Shown here piece by piece: positions 9,489 through 18,040 of a stretch of DNA of 64,000 bases. Under the pieces are notes generated by a model, which ran no database searches, was not told where the DNA came from, and saw only the letters and a program-made list of their open reading frames with translations. Location of the stretch: positions 1-64,000 of the forward strand of contig NZ_SMKZ01000027.1 in assembly GCF_004349065.1 (NCBI RefSeq), written 5' to 3'. This DNA comes from Jiangella asiatica. GTDB lineage: Bacteria; Actinomycetota; Actinomycetes; Jiangellales; Jiangellaceae. Both the position numbers and the translations under genes were made by a program. Within the stretch, counting starts at the first letter, position 1, and the number at the start of each line of letters is the position of its first letter.

Positions 9489-10463
9489 ATGGCGTTGTTC
9501 GACAAGCCGCTCGCCGAGCTGCGTGACTATCGGCCCGAGCGACACGAGGAGTCCGACTTCGACGAGTTCTGGTCCCGGACACTGGCCGAGGCGGCACAGT
9601 TCCCGCTGGACCCGCGGTTCGAGCCGTACGACGCCGCGCTCCGCCTGGTCGACGTCTACGACGTGCGGTTCTCCGGCTGGGGCGGCCACCGCGTCGCCGG
9701 CTGGTTCATCGTCCCGGCCGGCGCCACCGAGCAGTTGCCGACGGTCGTGCACTACATCGGCTACGGCGGTGGCCGCGGGTTCCCGCACGACTGGCTGACC
9801 ACCGCGGTCGCCGGCTTCGCCGCGTTCGTCATGGACACCCGGGGCCAGGGTTCGGCCGGCACGCCCGGCGACACGCCGGACCCCGTCGGCGGCGCCAACC
9901 CGCAGACGCCGGGCTTCATGACCCGCGGTGTGCTCGACCCGGACGACTACTACTACCGCCGCGTGTTCACCGACGCGGTCCGGGCGGTGGAGGCGGTCGC
10001 GTCGCACCCGCTGGTGGACGAGTCGAGCATCGTGGTCGCCGGCGGCAGCCAGGGCGGCGGCATCACGCAGGCGGTCGCCGGCCTGCGTCCCGGGCTCGCC
10101 GGGGCGGTCATGGACGTGCCGTTCCTCACCGGTTACCGCCGCGCCACCGAGATCGTCGACACCATGCCGTACGGCGAGATCGTCAAGTACCTGTCGATCC
10201 ACCGCGACCACGAGGAGCAGGTGTTCCGCACGCTGTCCTACTTCGACGGCATGAACTTCGCCGTCCGAGGGTCGGCCCCGGCCCTCTACAGCGTCGCCCT
10301 CATGGACAGCACCTGCCCGCCGTCGACGGTGTTCGGCTCGTTCAACCACTACGCCGGGCCGAAGGAGATCCGGGTGTGGCCGTACAACAAGCACGAGGGC
10401 GGCCAGACCTTCCAGACCCGGGAGCAGCTGCGCTGGCTGCGCGACGTGCTGAAGGGCCGCTGA
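9489..10463 (+). CDS. axeA: Acetyl esterase, carbohydrate esterase family 7
   Basis: A 324-residue cytoplasmic alpha/beta hydrolase of the CE7 family (acetyl xylan esterase/cephalosporin-C deacetylase). It lacks a signal peptide, as CE7 enzymes normally do. The triad is Ser187 (GGSQGG), Asp273 (LMDSTCPP) and His302 (NKHEGG), close to the positions usual for the family. The TRGQGSAG and [16 protein letters not shown] motifs are also present. It removes acetyl groups from imported xylo-oligosaccharides or similar sugars. It lies 88 bp downstream of the importer genes and is probably co-transcribed with them. Confidence 0.93.
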   Translation: MALFDKPLAELRDYRPERHEESDFDEFWSRTLAEAAQFPLDPRFEPYDAALRLVDVYDVRFSGWGGHRVAGWFIVPAGATEQLPTVVHYIGYGGGRGFPHDWLTTAVAGFAAFVMDTRGQGSAGTPGDTPDPVGGANPQTPGFMTRGVLDPDDYYYRRVFTDAVRAVEAVASHPLVDESSIVVAGGSQGGGITQAVAGLRPGLAGAVMDVPFLTGYRRATEIVDTMPYGEIVKYLSIHRDHEEQVFRTLSYFDGMNFAVRGSAPALYSVALMDSTCPPSTVFGSFNHYAGPKEIRVWPYNKHEGGQTFQTREQLRWLRDVLKGR

Positions 10464-10516
10464 GCTCCGCACCGGTCCGGTGATCAGGTGGGTCCGCTCT
10501 GGCCTTGGCGTGCCCA

Positions 10517-10628
10517 GAAACCGGTTCACTGGCCGGATGCGGACAAGGTATCCCGCCCTGGCTGGGTGACTCTTGACCCTGGAGTGCGCTCGACGTTTGA
10601 CTGTGAGGTCAGGGTCGGAAACCGGTTC
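10517..10628 (+). promoter_or_regulatory. Two AACCGGTT operator-like sites before the fucosidase gene
   Basis: GAAACCGGTTC occurs at 10517-10527 and again at 10618-10628; the second copy is flanked by G and C, giving GGAAACCGGTTCC. Each contains the 8-bp palindrome AACCGGTT typical of LacI-family operators with a central CG. They are 101 bp apart centre to centre, close to an even number of helical turns. Between them are TTGACC (10573-10578) and the arms GACCCTG/CAGGGTC (10575-10581, 10610-10616). No LacI gene is in the window. Confidence 0.42.
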
Positions 10629-10692
10629 CCGAGACTGCTCGGCGCACCCGGCCCGTCGCCGTGTGCCGGGTGGGACGAGTTGAGGAGGCCGT

Positions 10693-12978
10693 GTGATCAC
10701 TCGCAAAGCGGTGCCGGTGGGAGCCGGGGTCCTGGTGGTTGCCGGTGCCCTCGGTGCGGCCGCGGCAGAGCCCACGCCGGACTCCGGCGACCTTCAGCCG
10801 GCCACGACGGCCGTGCCGGTCGACGACTACGAGCCGACCGTGCCGTCGCTGTCCCAGCACGAGACGCCGGAGTGGTTCTCCGACGCCAAGCTCGGCATCT
10901 TCGTGCACTGGGGCCCGTACTCGGTCCCCGCGTATGCACCGCCGTGCTGCGGTGCACGCGACGGCTCCGACGTCTATGCCGAGTGGTACTGGTACGAGAT
11001 GAACCAGCCGGGCAGCCCCACCTACGAGCACCACGCAGCGACCTACGGCGAGGGCGTCCCGTACGACCAGTTCATCGAGGACTGGCAGCCCGACGAGTTC
11101 GACCCGCGGGAGTGGCTGGACCTGTTCTCCGACGGCGGCGCGGAGTACTTCGTGCTCGTCTCCAAGCACCACGACGGCGTGGCGCTCTGGGACACCGACA
11201 CGACCGACCGCGACACCGTCGCCCTGGGGCCGCGGCGCGACCTCGTCACCGAGCTGTTCGAGGCGGCCGACGACTACCCGCTGAAGACCGGCCTCTACTA
11301 TTCGCTGGCCGAGTGGTATCACCCCGCCGGTGGCTGGGACCCCCTGCACGGCACCGGCCTCGCCGAAGGGCCGGTCAACCCCTACACCGGCGAGGCGGTG
11401 CCCTACACGGGCTACCGGCCGGTCGGCGACGAGGTCATGGATCACCAATACCCGCAGATGGTGGAACTGGTCGACCGCTTCGACCCGGACATCATCTGGT
11501 GTGACATCGGCAAACACGTGGCGCACAACAGTCACGAGCTCATGGCGTACTACTACAACCAGGCCAAGAACCGGGCCCGGCCCAAGGAGGTGGTGGTCAA
11601 CGACCGGTGCAGCACCGAGGTGCGTGACTTCGTCACTCGGGAGTACCGCAACCAGCCCGACATCGACCCGAACCCGTGGGAGGCCACCCGCGGCATCGGG
11701 CGGTCCTTCGGCTACAACGCCGAGGAGGGCCCCGAGGTCTACCTCACCCCCGACCAGCTGATCGACAGCTTCATCGACACGGTCAGCAAGAACGGCAACC
11801 TGCTGTTGAACGTCGGGCCGATGGCCGACGGGACGATCCCGGACATCCAGGCCGACCGAATCCGGGCGTTGGGCGAGTGGCTGGAGGTCAACGGTGAGGC
11901 CATCTACGGCAGCACCTACTGGCACCAAGCCGACGACGCCAACAGCAACGTCCCGGTGCGGTACACCGTCAAGGACGGGGCGCTCTACGTCACCGCGCTG
12001 GAGTGGCCCGGCGAGGAGCTGGTGCTCTCCGGCGACCTTCCGTTGGCCGCCGCCACCAGTATCACGTTGCTCGGCGCCGACGGCGAGGCGCTGCCGTGGC
12101 GGCGCGACGACGGCCTGGTGAGGGTGACCATGCCGGCCGAGGGCGCCGCGGCGACGCCGAGCGAGCACGCCTACACGTTCATGATCACCACGCCGGGTGT
12201 CGAGGACGTGCGCGACCTCGTCCGCTCCACGACCGAGGCGCCCGACAGCGCGCCGGCGGGTGAGCCGTTCACCGCGCAGGTGACGGTGACCAACCCGGCC
12301 GCGGACGCCTCGCCCGGGGTGCGGGTCAGCCTCGACGCGCCCGACGGCTGGGTGGTCTCCCCGCGCCGGGCGGCGCTCGAATCGATCCCGCCGGGCGGCT
12401 CCAGAACGGTGGAGTTCGTCGTCACGTCGCCTGAGGACGCGGGCCCGGACCGGTTCGCGCTGGTGGCGAGCACAGCCGCCGGCCGGATCACCCAGGAGAG
12501 CCGCGACGGCGTCGTCGTGGGCTTCGAGAGCGCGGTGGACGTCGTCGCGCCCGAGAAGCTGAGCCCCGGGGTGATGGCCGTCGAGGGCGCCGCCAACTAC
12601 GTCGACCGGGACGTCACCCTCGCCTCGCTGCCGCCGTCGCTGCGCGGCTCGACCCTGGTGCGCGGCGCGAACGACGACAAGCAGTCGACCGATCCGGAGT
12701 ACCTCGTCCTCGACGCGCGAGAACGGGTGCAGCTCTACGTCGGGCTGGACCCGCGCGGCGCCCCGGAGAACGGCGACTGGTGGCCGGACTGGGTCGCCGA
12801 CCTCGGGTTCGAGCCGACCGGTGAGGAGGTCACGGTCGCCGGCGACCCAGGGCTGCAGACGTTCCAGGTGTTCGCCCTCGACCGTGTGGTGGAGGCGGGG
12901 GAGCGGATCGTCCTCGGCGGCAACGGCGCGACGTCGGGCAGCTCGGGCTCCTACATCACGTTCGCCGCTACGCGCTGA
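10693..12978 (+). CDS. Secreted alpha-L-fucosidase, GH29, with NEW3-like and C-terminal carbohydrate module
   Basis: A 761-residue exported glycosidase. The N-terminus is a Sec signal (VPVGAGVLVVAGALGAAAAE). The GH29 catalytic domain starts at WFSDAKLGIFVHWGPYSVP and includes YFVLVSKHHDGVALWDT and PDIIWCDIG, where Asp271 is the expected nucleophile. A beta-sandwich follows, then a NEW3-type domain (GEPFTAQVTVTNPA...GGSRTVEFVVTSPEDA). The last ~120 residues (YVDRDVTLASLPPSLRGSTLVRGANDDK...) look like a further sugar-binding or NPCBM-like module. It would release L-fucose from extracellular glycans. GTG 10693 has GAGGAGG upstream. It is followed by a perfect hairpin. Confidence 0.92.
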   Translation: MITRKAVPVGAGVLVVAGALGAAAAEPTPDSGDLQPATTAVPVDDYEPTVPSLSQHETPEWFSDAKLGIFVHWGPYSVPAYAPPCCGARDGSDVYAEWYWYEMNQPGSPTYEHHAATYGEGVPYDQFIEDWQPDEFDPREWLDLFSDGGAEYFVLVSKHHDGVALWDTDTTDRDTVALGPRRDLVTELFEAADDYPLKTGLYYSLAEWYHPAGGWDPLHGTGLAEGPVNPYTGEAVPYTGYRPVGDEVMDHQYPQMVELVDRFDPDIIWCDIGKHVAHNSHELMAYYYNQAKNRARPKEVVVNDRCSTEVRDFVTREYRNQPDIDPNPWEATRGIGRSFGYNAEEGPEVYLTPDQLIDSFIDTVSKNGNLLLNVGPMADGTIPDIQADRIRALGEWLEVNGEAIYGSTYWHQADDANSNVPVRYTVKDGALYVTALEWPGEELVLSGDLPLAAATSITLLGADGEALPWRRDDGLVRVTMPAEGAAATPSEHAYTFMITTPGVEDVRDLVRSTTEAPDSAPAGEPFTAQVTVTNPAADASPGVRVSLDAPDGWVVSPRRAALESIPPGGSRTVEFVVTSPEDAGPDRFALVASTAAGRITQESRDGVVVGFESAVDVVAPEKLSPGVMAVEGAANYVDRDVTLASLPPSLRGSTLVRGANDDKQSTDPEYLVLDARERVQLYVGLDPRGAPENGDWWPDWVADLGFEPTGEEVTVAGDPGLQTFQVFALDRVVEAGERIVLGGNGATSGSSGSYITFAATR

Positions 12979-12991
12979 GCGCCGCGAACCC

Positions 12992-13031
12992 AGACCGCCG
13001 GCCGGCGACGACGTGCCCCGGCCGGCGGTCT
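12992..13031 (+). terminator. Strong hairpin after fucosidase gene
   Basis: A perfect 14-bp inverted repeat (12992-13005 with 13018-13031, beginning AGACCGCC) with a 12-nt loop, starting 13 bp after the fucosidase stop. There is no U-tract, as is common in high-GC genomes. Its right arm touches the -10 box of the next gene. Confidence 0.6.
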
Positions 13032-13062
13032 ACACTGGTGCGGCAGCACAATCTCGTTGTGC
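13031..13062 (+). promoter_or_regulatory. Promoter and IclR-type operator of the KDPG operon
   Basis: TACACT at 13031-13036 is a likely -10 box. Just downstream, at 13046-13062, is the perfect palindrome GCACAA-TCTCG-TTGTGC. A 6-bp inverted repeat with a 5-bp spacer is close to sites bound by IclR-family proteins. Its position at the predicted transcription start suggests autorepression by the gene beginning at 13093. No convincing -35 box is visible. Confidence 0.55.
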
Positions 13063-13092
13063 AGAGCGCAACCAGAGGCGGGTGAGGCGCGC

Positions 13093-13902
13093 GTGGAGCG
13101 GAACAACTCGTCGTCCCTGCGCCGCGGGCTCGCCCTCCTCGACGCCGTCACGGCCACCACGCGGTCCGGCGGCGCGACCCTCACCGAGCTGGCCCAGTCC
13201 GTCGGCGTGCACAAGAGCTCCGCCCTGCGCCTGCTCCAGCCGATGACGGAGACCGGGCTGGTCCGCGTCGACCACGGACGCTATGTGCTCGGGCCGCGCA
13301 CCGCCCAGCTGGGCCGCGTCTACCTCGACTCCGTCGACCTGCGCGCCCTGGCCCAGCCCACGCTGCGCCGGCTGGTCGAGCGGTCGGGCGAGTCGGTCCA
13401 CCTCGTGCTGCCGGACCTGCCGCACATGGTCTACATCGACAAGATCGACGGACCGGGGCGGGTCCGCATGAACTCGACCATCGGATCGCGCCAGCCGTCG
13501 CACTCCACCGGGGTCGGCCGCGCCTACCTCGCCTTCGCCGACGCCGACGAGGTCGAGCTGGTCATCGCGCACGGCCTCACCGCCCGCACCGAGCGCACCG
13601 TCACCGACCCCGACGAGTTCCGCGCCGGTCTCGCCGCCGCGCGCGAACGTGGCTACGTCGTCGACGACATCGAGAACGAGCACGACATCCGCTGTGTCGC
13701 CGCGCCGGTGTTCGACCACACCGGCGTGGTGGCGGCGGCGGTGTCGGTCTCGGGCCTGGCCACCCGGGTCTCACCCGACCGCTTCGGCCCGCTCGGCGAG
13801 CTGGTCGCCGCGGCCGGCCGGGAGATCTCCGCCCTGCTCGGCGCGCCGGCACCGTCGCCGTCCAGTGTCACCCCACCCTCGTCGAGAGAGGAACAACGAT
13901 GA
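13093..13902 (+). CDS. IclR-family transcriptional regulator
   Basis: A 269-residue regulator with an N-terminal winged helix-turn-helix (LTELAQSVGVHKSSALRLLQPMTETGLV) and a C-terminal IclR effector domain (HMVYIDKIDGPGRVRMNSTIGSRQPSHSTGVGRAYLAF, GYVVDDIENEHDIRCVAAPVFDHTG). Such proteins usually repress their own sugar-acid operon and are released by a pathway intermediate. Here the operon contains KDPG aldolase and KDG kinase, so a keto-deoxy sugar acid is a plausible effector. I chose GTG 13093; a start at 13057 would run through the operator. The stop overlaps eda by 4 nt. Confidence 0.93.
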   Translation: MERNNSSSLRRGLALLDAVTATTRSGGATLTELAQSVGVHKSSALRLLQPMTETGLVRVDHGRYVLGPRTAQLGRVYLDSVDLRALAQPTLRRLVERSGESVHLVLPDLPHMVYIDKIDGPGRVRMNSTIGSRQPSHSTGVGRAYLAFADADEVELVIAHGLTARTERTVTDPDEFRAGLAAARERGYVVDDIENEHDIRCVAAPVFDHTGVVAAAVSVSGLATRVSPDRFGPLGELVAAAGREISALLGAPAPSPSSVTPPSSREEQR

Positions 13903-14558
13903 CGACCGCCGACCGCATCCGACCGAGCGCCCAGCTGCGCGACACCGGGGTCATGGCGATCCTGCGCGCCCGCACGGCCGACCGCTTCGCCGAGGTCAGC
14001 CGGACCCTGGTCGACGCCGGCATCACCTGCCTGGAGATCACCCTCACCTCGCCCGGCGCCGTCGACGCGATCCGCGCCATCCGCCAGGAGCTGCCCGACA
14101 CCGTCGACGTCGGCGCGGGGACGGTGACCGACGCCGCCCAGGCGCGCGCCGTCGTCGAGGCCGGTGCGGGTTTCGTGGTGTCGCCGTCGGTGGAGCCGGA
14201 CGTGGTGGCGGTGGCGCGCGAGGCCGGCATCCCCGCCTACCCGGGCGCGTTCACGCCGACCGAGGTGCTGGCGGCGTGGCGGGCCGGCGCGAGCGTCGTC
14301 AAGCTGTTCCCGGGCTCCGCGGTCGGGCCGTCGTACATCAGCGCACTGCACGGACCGTTCCCGGACATCGAGATCATGCCCACCGGTGGGGTCAGCCTCG
14401 ACAACATCGGCGACTGGATCCGCGCCGGCGCGGCCGGCGTGGGGCTCGGTGGTCCGCTGCTGGGCGACGCCGCCGACGGTGGCGACCTCGGCGCCCTGGC
14501 CGAGCGGGCCGCGAAGGCGCTGGCCGCCGTCCGCGACGCGAAGGCCGGTGCCGCATGA
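13899..14558 (+). CDS. eda: KDPG/KHG aldolase
   Basis: A 219-residue class I aldolase that splits 2-keto-3-deoxy-6-phosphogluconate to pyruvate and glyceraldehyde-3-phosphate. The TIM-barrel motifs are complete: VMAILRA, CLEITLTSPGA with the catalytic glutamate, VGAGTVTDAAQA, FVVSPSVEPDVV, IPAYPGAFTPTE and SVVKLFPGS with the Schiff-base Lys135, then MPTGGV. It overlaps the IclR gene upstream and the kinase gene downstream by 4 nt each, so the three form one operon. It completes a KDG-KDPG route for uronate or similar sugar acids. Confidence 0.96.
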   Translation: MTTADRIRPSAQLRDTGVMAILRARTADRFAEVSRTLVDAGITCLEITLTSPGAVDAIRAIRQELPDTVDVGAGTVTDAAQARAVVEAGAGFVVSPSVEPDVVAVAREAGIPAYPGAFTPTEVLAAWRAGASVVKLFPGSAVGPSYISALHGPFPDIEIMPTGGVSLDNIGDWIRAGAAGVGLGGPLLGDAADGGDLGALAERAAKALAAVRDAKAGAA

Positions 14559-15499
14559 CCGGCGGTCTGGTCACCCTCGGCGAGGCGATGGCGCTGACGG
14601 CGGCCGCGGAAATAGGCGGGTGGGCGCACCACCGCGACCTCAAGCTGTCCGTCGCCGGGGCCGAGCTCAACGTCGCGGTCGGGGTACGGCGGCTGGGCGC
14701 GCCCGCCACCTGGGTCAGCCGGGTCGGCGACGACGGCTTCGGCGAGCTGATCCTGCGCGAGCTGCGCGCCGAGGGCGTCACCGCCGTCGCCGCCGTCGAC
14801 GACACCCGGCGCACCGGGCTGATGGTCAAGGAGCGGCCGACCAGCCAGCGCACCCACGTCCGCTACTACCGCGCCGGCAGCGCGGCCTCGGCGATGACGG
14901 CGTTCGACGTCCCGGTGGAGGCGATCGCCCAGGCGTCGGTGCTGCACGTCACCGGCATCACCCCCGCGCTCGGACCCGGCCCGGCCTCGGCGGTCCAGCT
15001 GGCCGTGGACACCGCGCGCCGGCACGGCACGACGGTGTCGCTCGACGTCAACTACCGCTCGGCGCTGTGGAGCCGGGCCGACGCGGGCGCCGCGCTCGAG
15101 CCGCTGGTCCGGCAGGCCGACGTGGTCTTCGCCGGCCCGGAGGAGGCGTCGCTCGTCGTCCCCGACGGCGACCCGGAGCAGCTCGCCCGTGCCCTGTCCG
15201 ACCTGGGCCCGAAGCAGGTGGTGATCAAGATGGGCGGCGACGGTGCGGTCTCGCTCGTCGACGGGGTGGTCCGGGCGACACCGGCCGTCCCGGTGACGGT
15301 GGTCGACACCGTCGGCGCCGGCGACGCGTTCGTGGCCGGCTACCTGGCCGAGCTCATGGACGGCGCCGACGCCGAGCGGCGGCTGGAGACCGCGGCCGTC
15401 GCAGGCGCGCTGGCCTGCACGGTCCTCGGCGACTGGGAAGGCCTGCCGACCCGGGCCGACCTCGCCTCCCTCGGCGCGACGGAGTCGGTCCAGCGCTGA
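14555..15499 (+). CDS. kdgK: PfkB-family sugar kinase, probably 2-keto-3-deoxygluconate kinase
   Basis: A 314-residue ribokinase-fold enzyme. Family signatures are VAGAELNVAVGVRRLG near the N-terminus and DTVGAGDAFVAGYLAEL near the C-terminus, with the catalytic base in GAGD. The LGEAMALTAA start and the YYRAGSAAS motif resemble KDG kinases, and the overlap with the KDPG aldolase gene supports ATP-dependent phosphorylation of 2-keto-3-deoxygluconate. Another sugar is possible because PfkB specificity cannot be read safely. A palindromic element lies 24 bp after the stop. Confidence 0.88.
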   Translation: MTGGLVTLGEAMALTAAAEIGGWAHHRDLKLSVAGAELNVAVGVRRLGAPATWVSRVGDDGFGELILRELRAEGVTAVAAVDDTRRTGLMVKERPTSQRTHVRYYRAGSAASAMTAFDVPVEAIAQASVLHVTGITPALGPGPASAVQLAVDTARRHGTTVSLDVNYRSALWSRADAGAALEPLVRQADVVFAGPEEASLVVPDGDPEQLARALSDLGPKQVVIKMGGDGAVSLVDGVVRATPAVPVTVVDTVGAGDAFVAGYLAELMDGADAERRLETAAVAGALACTVLGDWEGLPTRADLASLGATESVQR

Positions 15500-15522
15500 G
15501 CGTCCCGCCGCTTCCACTCCCT

Positions 15523-15580
15523 CCCATGATCATCAACGATTTCGGGTGCTATCGCGCCGGCAATCGTTGATGATCATGGG
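15523..15580. repeat. Palindromic element A1
   Basis: A perfect 19-bp inverted repeat, 15523-15541 with 15562-15580 (arm begins CCCATGATCATCAACG), with a 20-nt loop. It lies 24 bp after the kinase stop. Closely related elements occur at 33223-33272 and 38950-39005. It may serve as a transcription terminator as well as a dispersed repeat. Confidence 0.85.
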
Positions 15581-15647
15581 TTGCCCAACGCCCGGGCACC
15601 CTGAGCGGGCGCCGGACGTTGGGGATCACTGAGGGAGGGACGGCTGG

Positions 15648-15794
15648 GTGACGAGGCAACAGGCGCGCGGCGAACGGCGGATCGAGCAGGTAGTCACCGC
15701 CGACGGCGCCGAGCGGGACGCGCTGGTCGGTGAGCTGACGGCGGCGCCGCACGGCTACCTCGCGCCGGTGCTCGGTGAGGACGAGCGTGCCTGA
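15648..15794 (+). CDS. Possible 48-residue small protein upstream of ydcF
   Basis: GTG 15648 opens a 48-codon frame (VTRQQARGERRIEQVVTADG..., ending GEDERA). It is preceded by GGGAGGG at 15632-15638 at good spacing. It is charged and has no membrane segment or known motif. Its stop overlaps the start of the YdcF gene by 8 nt, which fits translational coupling. It may instead be a remnant or a chance frame, since high-GC DNA is rich in open frames. The ribosome-binding site is the main support. Confidence 0.4.
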   Translation: MTRQQARGERRIEQVVTADGAERDALVGELTAAPHGYLAPVLGEDERA

Positions 15795-16446
15795 GGCGGC
15801 GCCGGCGACAGGGGAGCGGCCGGCGCCGCGCCGGGAGCGGAAGGCGTGGCGCATGACACCGCGCCGGTGGGTCGCCCTGGCCGCCGCGGCCGCCGTCGTC
15901 GTCTTGGCGGCGCCGACGGCGTGGGCGTACGCGGCCAGCGCGGGGCGCATCCTCGCCGACCCGGCCGACGCGCCGCCCACCGACGTCACCATGGTGATGG
16001 GCGCCGGCATCCGGTCCGACGGCCGGCCGTCCCGGCTGCTCGCCGGCCGCCTGGAGGTCGCAGCGGCGCTGTACCACCTCGGCCGCACCCGCACGCTGCT
16101 GGTCAGCGGCGGCACCGGCCCGGGCGGGCACGACGAGCCGGCCGCCATGCGCCAGTACCTCGTCGAGGCCGGCGTGCCCGAGGAGGCGATCATCGAGGAC
16201 CCACTCGGCGTCGACAGCTGGGCGTCGTGCCGCCGGGCCCGCGACGAGTTCGAGCTCGATCGGGTCCTCGTCGTCAGCCAGCGCTTCCACCTGCCGCGCA
16301 CCGTCGCCCTGTGCCGGTCGCTGGGCCTGGACGCGGTCGGCGTCGCCCACGACTCCATGGACTCCAACCCGCCCGGCACCCGGCAGGGCTACCTGCGCGA
16401 GGTGGCCGCGTCGATCCCCGCGATGGCCCGCGCCCTCTTCACCTGA
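15787..16446 (+). CDS. YdcF/DUF218-family membrane-anchored protein
   Basis: A 219-residue protein with one N-terminal membrane segment (VALAAAAAVVVLAAPTAWAYAA) and a DUF218 domain: VTMVMGAGI...SRLLAGRLEVAAALYHLGR, TLLVSGGTG, PAAMRQYLVEAGVPEEAIIEDPLGVDSWASCRRA, VLVVSQRFHLPRTVALCRSLGL. The family (SanA/YdcF/ElyC) is linked to cell-envelope functions. GTG 15787 is preceded by GGTGAGG at 15774-15780 with ideal spacing; ATG 15853, just before the membrane segment, is an alternative. It is followed by element B1. Confidence 0.88.
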   Translation: MPEAAPATGERPAPRRERKAWRMTPRRWVALAAAAAVVVLAAPTAWAYAASAGRILADPADAPPTDVTMVMGAGIRSDGRPSRLLAGRLEVAAALYHLGRTRTLLVSGGTGPGGHDEPAAMRQYLVEAGVPEEAIIEDPLGVDSWASCRRARDEFELDRVLVVSQRFHLPRTVALCRSLGLDAVGVAHDSMDSNPPGTRQGYLREVAASIPAMARALFT

Positions 16447-16484
16447 GCGCACCTTCGTCCCACCGCCATCCTCCTCCCGCCTTG

Positions 16485-16563
16485 AATGATCACGTTCAGC
16501 ACGAAATCTCGTGTCGCACCATGCTTGTAGCCCTGGTGCCGCACGCGATGTCCTCGTGATGGC
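16485..16563. repeat. Palindromic element B1 (degenerate right end)
   Basis: A 39-bp core (16485-16523) beginning AATGATCACGTTCAGCA and containing CACGAAATCTCGTG, 38 bp after the YdcF stop. It differs from the cores at 22347 and 46796 by about one base. The right half is only loosely similar to that of the complete copy at 46792-46885. Confidence 0.75.
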
Positions 16564-16698
16564 TCGCGAGCCCTCTGCCGGCCGACCGCTCGACCAGCGT
16601 CAGCGGCGCATGCTCGCCTCACTTGCTCGTTGGCGCACCGCCGGGTGAGACGGCGTCTTGGTATGCGGGCAATGCGTCCGGGTGGTGAGCAGCGCACA

Positions 16699-16704
16699 TA
16701 CACT
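16699..16704 (+). promoter_or_regulatory. -10 box of his operon, leaderless arrangement
   Basis: TACACT ends 7 nt before the hisD GTG at 16712, and there is no Shine-Dalgarno sequence between them, so transcription probably starts at or next to the start codon. No good -35 box is seen. Confidence 0.45.
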
Positions 16705-16711
16705 CGGGTGA

Positions 16712-18040
16712 GTGATACGCCGCATCGACCTGCGGGGGAGGCTCGCCGCCGGCGAGTCCCTCGACTACCGCTCGCTCGTCCCACGCGCCCCGGTCGACGT
16801 CGACGCCGCGCTCGACGCCGTCCGGCCGATCTGCGCGGACGTGCGCCGTCGCGGGCTGTCGGCGGTCAAGGAGCTGACGGCGCGCTTCGACGGCGTGGAG
16901 CTGGACGACGTGCGAGTGCCGCGGCAGGCCATCGACGACGCCCTGACCAGCCTCGACCCGACCGTCCGGGCGGCGCTGGAGGAGTCCGTCGCGCGCGCCC
17001 GCAGGGTCCACGGCGACCAGCGCCGCGCCGAGGTCACCACCACCGTCGTCCCCGGCGGCACGGTCACCGAGCGCTGGGTCCCGGTCGGCCGGGTCGGACT
17101 GTACGTGCCCGGCGGGCTGGCCGTCTACCCGAGCAGCGTGGTCATGAACGTGGTCCCGGCCCAGGAGGCGGGGGTCGAGAGCCTGGCCATCGCCAGCCCG
17201 CCCCAGCGCGGTGCGGGCGGTCGGCCGCACCCGACCATCCTGGCCGCGTGCGCGCTGCTGGGCGTCACCGAGGTCTACGCGGTCGGCGGCGCGCAGGCGC
17301 TGGCCATGCTCGCCTACGGCCTGCGCGACGACGACGGCGTCAGCCTCTGCGATCCGGTCGACCTGGTCACCGGGCCCGGCAACGTCTACGTCGCGGCGGC
17401 GAAGCGCCTCCTGCGCGGGGTCGTGGGCATCGATGCCGAGGCCGGCCCGACGGAGATCGCCGTCCTCGCCGACGACTCCGCCGACCCGGTGCATGTCGCC
17501 GCGGACCTCGTCAGCCAGGCCGAGCACGATCCGCTCGCCGCGTCGGTGCTGGTCACCGACAGCGAAGCGCTCGCCGACACCGTCGACGACGAGCTGCGGA
17601 CGCGGGTCGCGGCCACCAAGCACGACGAGCGGGTGCGCACCGCCCTGGCTGGTGAGCAGTCCGGCATCGTGCTGGTCGACGACATCGCGCAGGGGCTCGC
17701 CGTCGTCGACGCGTACGCCGCGGAACACCTGGAGATCCAGACTCGCGACGCCGCCGCCGTGGCCGCGCGGGTGCGCAACGCCGGCGCCGTCTTCGTCGGG
17801 CCGTGGTCGCCGGTCAGCCTGGGCGACTATGCCGCCGGGTCCAACCACGTGCTGCCCACCGGCGGCAGCGCGCGGCACTCGTCCGGCCTGTCGGTGCAGT
17901 CGTTCCTGCGCGGCGTGCACGTCGTCGAGTACGACCGGGCCGCGCTCCAGGACGTCGGCGGGCACGTGCGCGCCCTGGCCGACGCGGAGGACCTGCCGGC
18001 GCACGGCGCCGCCATCACGGCGAGGTTCGAGGATGACTGA
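16712..18040 (+). CDS. hisD: Histidinol dehydrogenase
   Basis: A 442-residue Zn-dependent enzyme that catalyses the last two oxidations to L-histidine. Motifs are [31 protein letters not shown], the cofactor region [43 protein letters not shown] and the zinc/substrate region [10 protein letters not shown], with NHVLPTGG near the end. Length is normal. It opens the his cluster; its 3' end overlaps hisC by 8 nt. The GTG start has no Shine-Dalgarno sequence but a -10 box directly upstream. Confidence 0.98.
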   Translation: MIRRIDLRGRLAAGESLDYRSLVPRAPVDVDAALDAVRPICADVRRRGLSAVKELTARFDGVELDDVRVPRQAIDDALTSLDPTVRAALEESVARARRVHGDQRRAEVTTTVVPGGTVTERWVPVGRVGLYVPGGLAVYPSSVVMNVVPAQEAGVESLAIASPPQRGAGGRPHPTILAACALLGVTEVYAVGGAQALAMLAYGLRDDDGVSLCDPVDLVTGPGNVYVAAAKRLLRGVVGIDAEAGPTEIAVLADDSADPVHVAADLVSQAEHDPLAASVLVTDSEALADTVDDELRTRVAATKHDERVRTALAGEQSGIVLVDDIAQGLAVVDAYAAEHLEIQTRDAAAVAARVRNAGAVFVGPWSPVSLGDYAAGSNHVLPTGGSARHSSGLSVQSFLRGVHVVEYDRAALQDVGGHVRALADAEDLPAHGAAITARFEDD

